Positions 5,047 through 6,649 of a stretch of DNA of 6,649 nt are shown piece after piece. Source of the stretch: Alphaproteobacteria bacterium. GTDB lineage: Bacteria; Pseudomonadota; Alphaproteobacteria; CAAHEQ01; UBA3637. The stretch covers positions 1 through 6,649 of the forward strand of contig JAFZGR010000013.1 of the NCBI GenBank assembly GCA_017555325.1, in the 5' to 3' direction. A model generated the notes under the pieces. It had not been told where the DNA came from. It saw only the letters and a list, made by a program, of their open reading frames with translations, and did not search any database. The position numbers and the translations under genes were made by a program. How positions within the stretch are numbered: position 1 is the stretch's first letter; each line of letters starts with the position of its first letter.

Positions 5047-5805
5047 ATGAAAAAGATAATCGCTTTTTGTTTTGCAACATGCTTTTTAAGTGCCTGTTCC
5101 ACAGGAGAATTTACTCATTCAAGCGAACCACGGTCTAGTGTTTATTATGGTCAGCCGGTTGCTGATTTGTATGAAAATTTCGGTACGCCGACAAAAGCAA
5201 CACAGTTATCGGAAAATGAACGTGTTTTGATTTATATCACGCAAAAGGTTGAAAAGGATTGGGCTTATCGGTATTTAAGAGGCTGTGTTATGCGGTTTCA
5301 TTTAAGGAATGAACGAGTGATAGATTGGTCATCCGAAGGAAATGCTTGTGTTGTTCAAAACGGGGTTAAACCGAAAATGATACAGCAAACAGATGATGAA
5401 TTTGGTTTGTTTGATTCGGATATCAATCAATCAAAATTTTCCAATACAGACTCGGCATCTATTCGTTCCGTGACGGCACCGAAAATCGAATCTTATGGTT
5501 CGACCGGAATTGCTAAACAATTACCATCAGATGCGTTTGACGGAAAGGCTTCTACGGTTTATTATAAAAAACATGCGCCGTCACAGGTATCATCCTTGCC
5601 GTCGGATGCTTTTGACGGAAAAGCTTCAACAAGTTATCGAGTGGAGCAGGGGAAACAAACTCAAATGTTTCCGATGGCACAACAAGTACCGGCCGATGCC
5701 TTTCATGGAAAAGCTTCTATGATATATGGGACAAAAAATGTATCGCAGACGGTTATGCCTGAACAGACGGATTATTCGGATGATGAGTGGGGTTTATTTG
5801 ATTAA
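5047..5805 (+). CDS. Repeat-tailed lipoprotein of unknown function
   Basis: A 252-residue predicted lipoprotein. The N-terminus MKKIIAFCFATCFLSAC has a basic start, a hydrophobic core and a lipobox LSAC with the lipidated cysteine at residue 17. The next residue is Ser, not Asp, so under the usual Lol rule it would go to the outer membrane facing the periplasm. Residues 29-103 look like one small folded domain. Its opening, YYGQPVADLYENFGTPTK (33-50), recalls the G-x-P...fG.P pattern of BamE/SmpA-like lipoproteins, and C80 with C101 could form a disulfide; this resemblance is a suggestion only. From about residue 104 the protein becomes polar and low in complexity. It contains DDEFGLFD (116-123), three copies of a DAF(D/H)GKAS motif (159-173, 184-198, 214-228) and DDEWGLFD as the last eight residues. 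I do not recognise the whole protein. It is followed after 22 bases by a membrane-protein gene, probably in the same transcript. Confidence 0.88.
   Translation: MKKIIAFCFATCFLSACSTGEFTHSSEPRSSVYYGQPVADLYENFGTPTKATQLSENERVLIYITQKVEKDWAYRYLRGCVMRFHLRNERVIDWSSEGNACVVQNGVKPKMIQQTDDEFGLFDSDINQSKFSNTDSASIRSVTAPKIESYGSTGIAKQLPSDAFDGKASTVYYKKHAPSQVSSLPSDAFDGKASTSYRVEQGKQTQMFPMAQQVPADAFHGKASMIYGTKNVSQTVMPEQTDYSDDEWGLFD
5392..5415 (+). repeat. First DDE(F/W)GLFD motif in the lipoprotein
   Basis: Encodes DDEFGLFD (residues 116-123), at the junction between the folded N-terminal domain and the repeat tail. It matches DDEWGLFD at the extreme C-terminus at seven of eight residues, so the repeat tail is bracketed by the same acidic-aromatic peptide. 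Confidence 0.8.
5521..5730 (+). repeat. Three peptide repeats, consensus (L/V)P(S/A)DAF(D/H)GKAS..Y
   Basis: The units lie at 5521-5565, 5596-5640 and 5686-5730 (15 codons each), with spacers of 10 and 15 codons of unrelated polar sequence. The first two are identical for twelve residues (LPSDAFDGKAST) yet differ at seven of those twelve codons, all synonymously. The third reads VPADAFHGKASM. The repeats are therefore old and kept for their protein sequence, not a recent DNA duplication. Confidence 0.9.
5779..5802 (+). repeat. Second DDE(F/W)GLFD motif, at the lipoprotein C-terminus
   Basis: Encodes DDEWGLFD, the last eight residues before the TAA stop at 5803-5805. A free C-terminal motif ending in Phe-Asp could be a docking peptide; this is inference from position and repetition only. 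Confidence 0.8.
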
Positions 5806-5827
5806 TTGTAAAAATTAAGGTGGAAGA

Positions 5828-6649
5828 ATGAAACGTGTAAAGTATTCGAGTTATATTATAGCTGGTTCGGGAATCGGACTGCGAGTTGTATTGGTCGTTG
5901 CTGCCGTATTGGCACTTTTAAGCGGGTTGTTTCTGTATGTTCGTTTTTCAATGGCAGTTTCTGATATCCCGCCAAAATTAAAAGATTTGCCTGCGATTAC
6001 GGTGGTTGACGGACGTATTGTGGCTCCGATAGAAGTGAATAAGACAGTGAAATTGGCGGACGGAGGTAAAATTATATATGATACGATGCGGACGGATATT
6101 GCCGCTACTGAAATTCCGGAAGGTTTAGATGCCTATGTTACCGCTACTCAGATTTTTATTCCGCTCAAAAGCAGATGTCCGTATCAAACAAAAAAATTGG
6201 GTAATTATACCCCGATTTCAATAGAAAAATTACCGAATGGCACAATTAATTTTGAAAGACAATTTAATCGTTTTAAAAGTATTGTCGGTCTGTTTTGCGT
6301 CGGTGTCGGAATTTTGATGTTTATTGCTATCATGCTGACATTCGGATTCTTATATGTTTTGATTTTGGGCATTAATATGCTGTTTCGGCATAATTTAACA
6401 GCCGGTCAAGTCGGTCGATTGTTGGTGGCGCCGTATTGTATGTTATTATCGGCAATTTCTATCTTTGGCTTTTTAATTTCCTCTGTGTATATACCATGGT
6501 TCATGTTGTTACCAGTTGTTTATTTTGCTATTGATATGATTATTTCCATCTATTTCCCGATATTAAACGGTTTTTCTGATCTTATTTTAAATGAAATTCC
6601 GTTTTTATTTAAATTGCCATGGATACTTGGTATTCCGATGGTTTTAATA
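5828..6649 (+). CDS. Multi-pass membrane protein, partial (DUF1189-like at most)
   Basis: An open frame of 274 codons that continues past the right edge, so the C-terminus is missing. The ATG at 5828 has AAGG seven bases upstream and starts 22 bases after the lipoprotein stop. Residues 17-39 form one membrane helix. Residues 40-150 are a soluble, probably extracytoplasmic loop containing LKDLPAITVVDGRIVAPIEV (51-70) and a short DGGKIIYDT (78-86). Further hydrophobic stretches at about 151-180, 198-220, 221-243 and 258-274 indicate at least four more helices. The order (helix, loop with P.I.V.DG.I and I.YDT, then a helix bundle) resembles the DUF1189 membrane-protein family, but no diagnostic motif makes this firm, and no function is assigned. 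Its position suggests co-transcription with the lipoprotein gene, so the two products may act together in the envelope. Confidence 0.8.
   Translation, partial: MKRVKYSSYIIAGSGIGLRVVLVVAAVLALLSGLFLYVRFSMAVSDIPPKLKDLPAITVVDGRIVAPIEVNKTVKLADGGKIIYDTMRTDIAATEIPEGLDAYVTATQIFIPLKSRCPYQTKKLGNYTPISIEKLPNGTINFERQFNRFKSIVGLFCVGVGILMFIAIMLTFGFLYVLILGINMLFRHNLTAGQVGRLLVAPYCMLLSAISIFGFLISSVYIPWFMLLPVVYFAIDMIISIYFPILNGFSDLILNEIPFLFKLPWILGIPMVLI

Noticed and set aside
5495..5722. Plus-strand open frame of 75 codons within the lipoprotein repeats
   Set aside because: It is an alternative frame of the repeat region; its apparent internal similarity only reflects the underlying repeats.

Overview
The window looks like a piece of chromosome from an AT-rich Gram-negative bacterium, most likely an alphaproteobacterium. 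Two things point there. The replicative helicase carries the alphaproteobacterial style of linker and ATPase domain (LSG...TGL..MD...SGL, then AGRPAMGKS, with a short charged insert before VAFFSLEMSAEQLA). The combination of Lnt, a lipobox-bearing lipoprotein and a DUF192 protein implies an outer membrane and lipoprotein maturation. The genus cannot be named from sequence alone; an AT-rich, uncultured host-associated or aquatic lineage is a guess.

Left and centre (1-4900), all on the minus strand and read right to left: queA (tRNA queuosine synthesis), a 167-base gap, dnaB (replicative helicase), a membrane-anchored DUF192 protein, and lnt (apolipoprotein N-acyltransferase). The last three are packed tightly (31 and 10 bases apart). 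The DUF192 stop codon forms part of the lnt ribosome-binding site, so they probably make one transcript. queA has a very good sigma-70 type promoter upstream. A second near-consensus promoter overlaps the lnt stop codon and points left, out of the window, followed by a purine-rich ribosome-binding-like stretch at the edge. An unseen minus-strand gene therefore probably starts just beyond base 1.

Right (5047-6649), on the plus strand and divergent from queA: a 252-residue lipoprotein, then 22 bases later the first 274 codons of a multi-pass membrane protein that runs off the window. The lipoprotein is the least ordinary item here. It has a compact N-terminal domain with a cysteine pair, then a low-complexity tail with three copies of a DAF(D/H)GKAS motif and two copies of DDE(F/W)GLFD, the second being the exact C-terminus. 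The repeats differ mainly at synonymous positions, so the peptide itself seems to be conserved.

Functional reading: the genes are mostly housekeeping (translation fidelity, replication, envelope lipoprotein maturation). Lnt would complete acylation of lipoproteins such as the one encoded at 5047-5805. No tRNA, rRNA, CRISPR array, insertion sequence or phage gene is visible. I see no clear defence or mobile system; the best candidate for something undescribed is the repeat-tailed lipoprotein with its membrane-protein neighbour.
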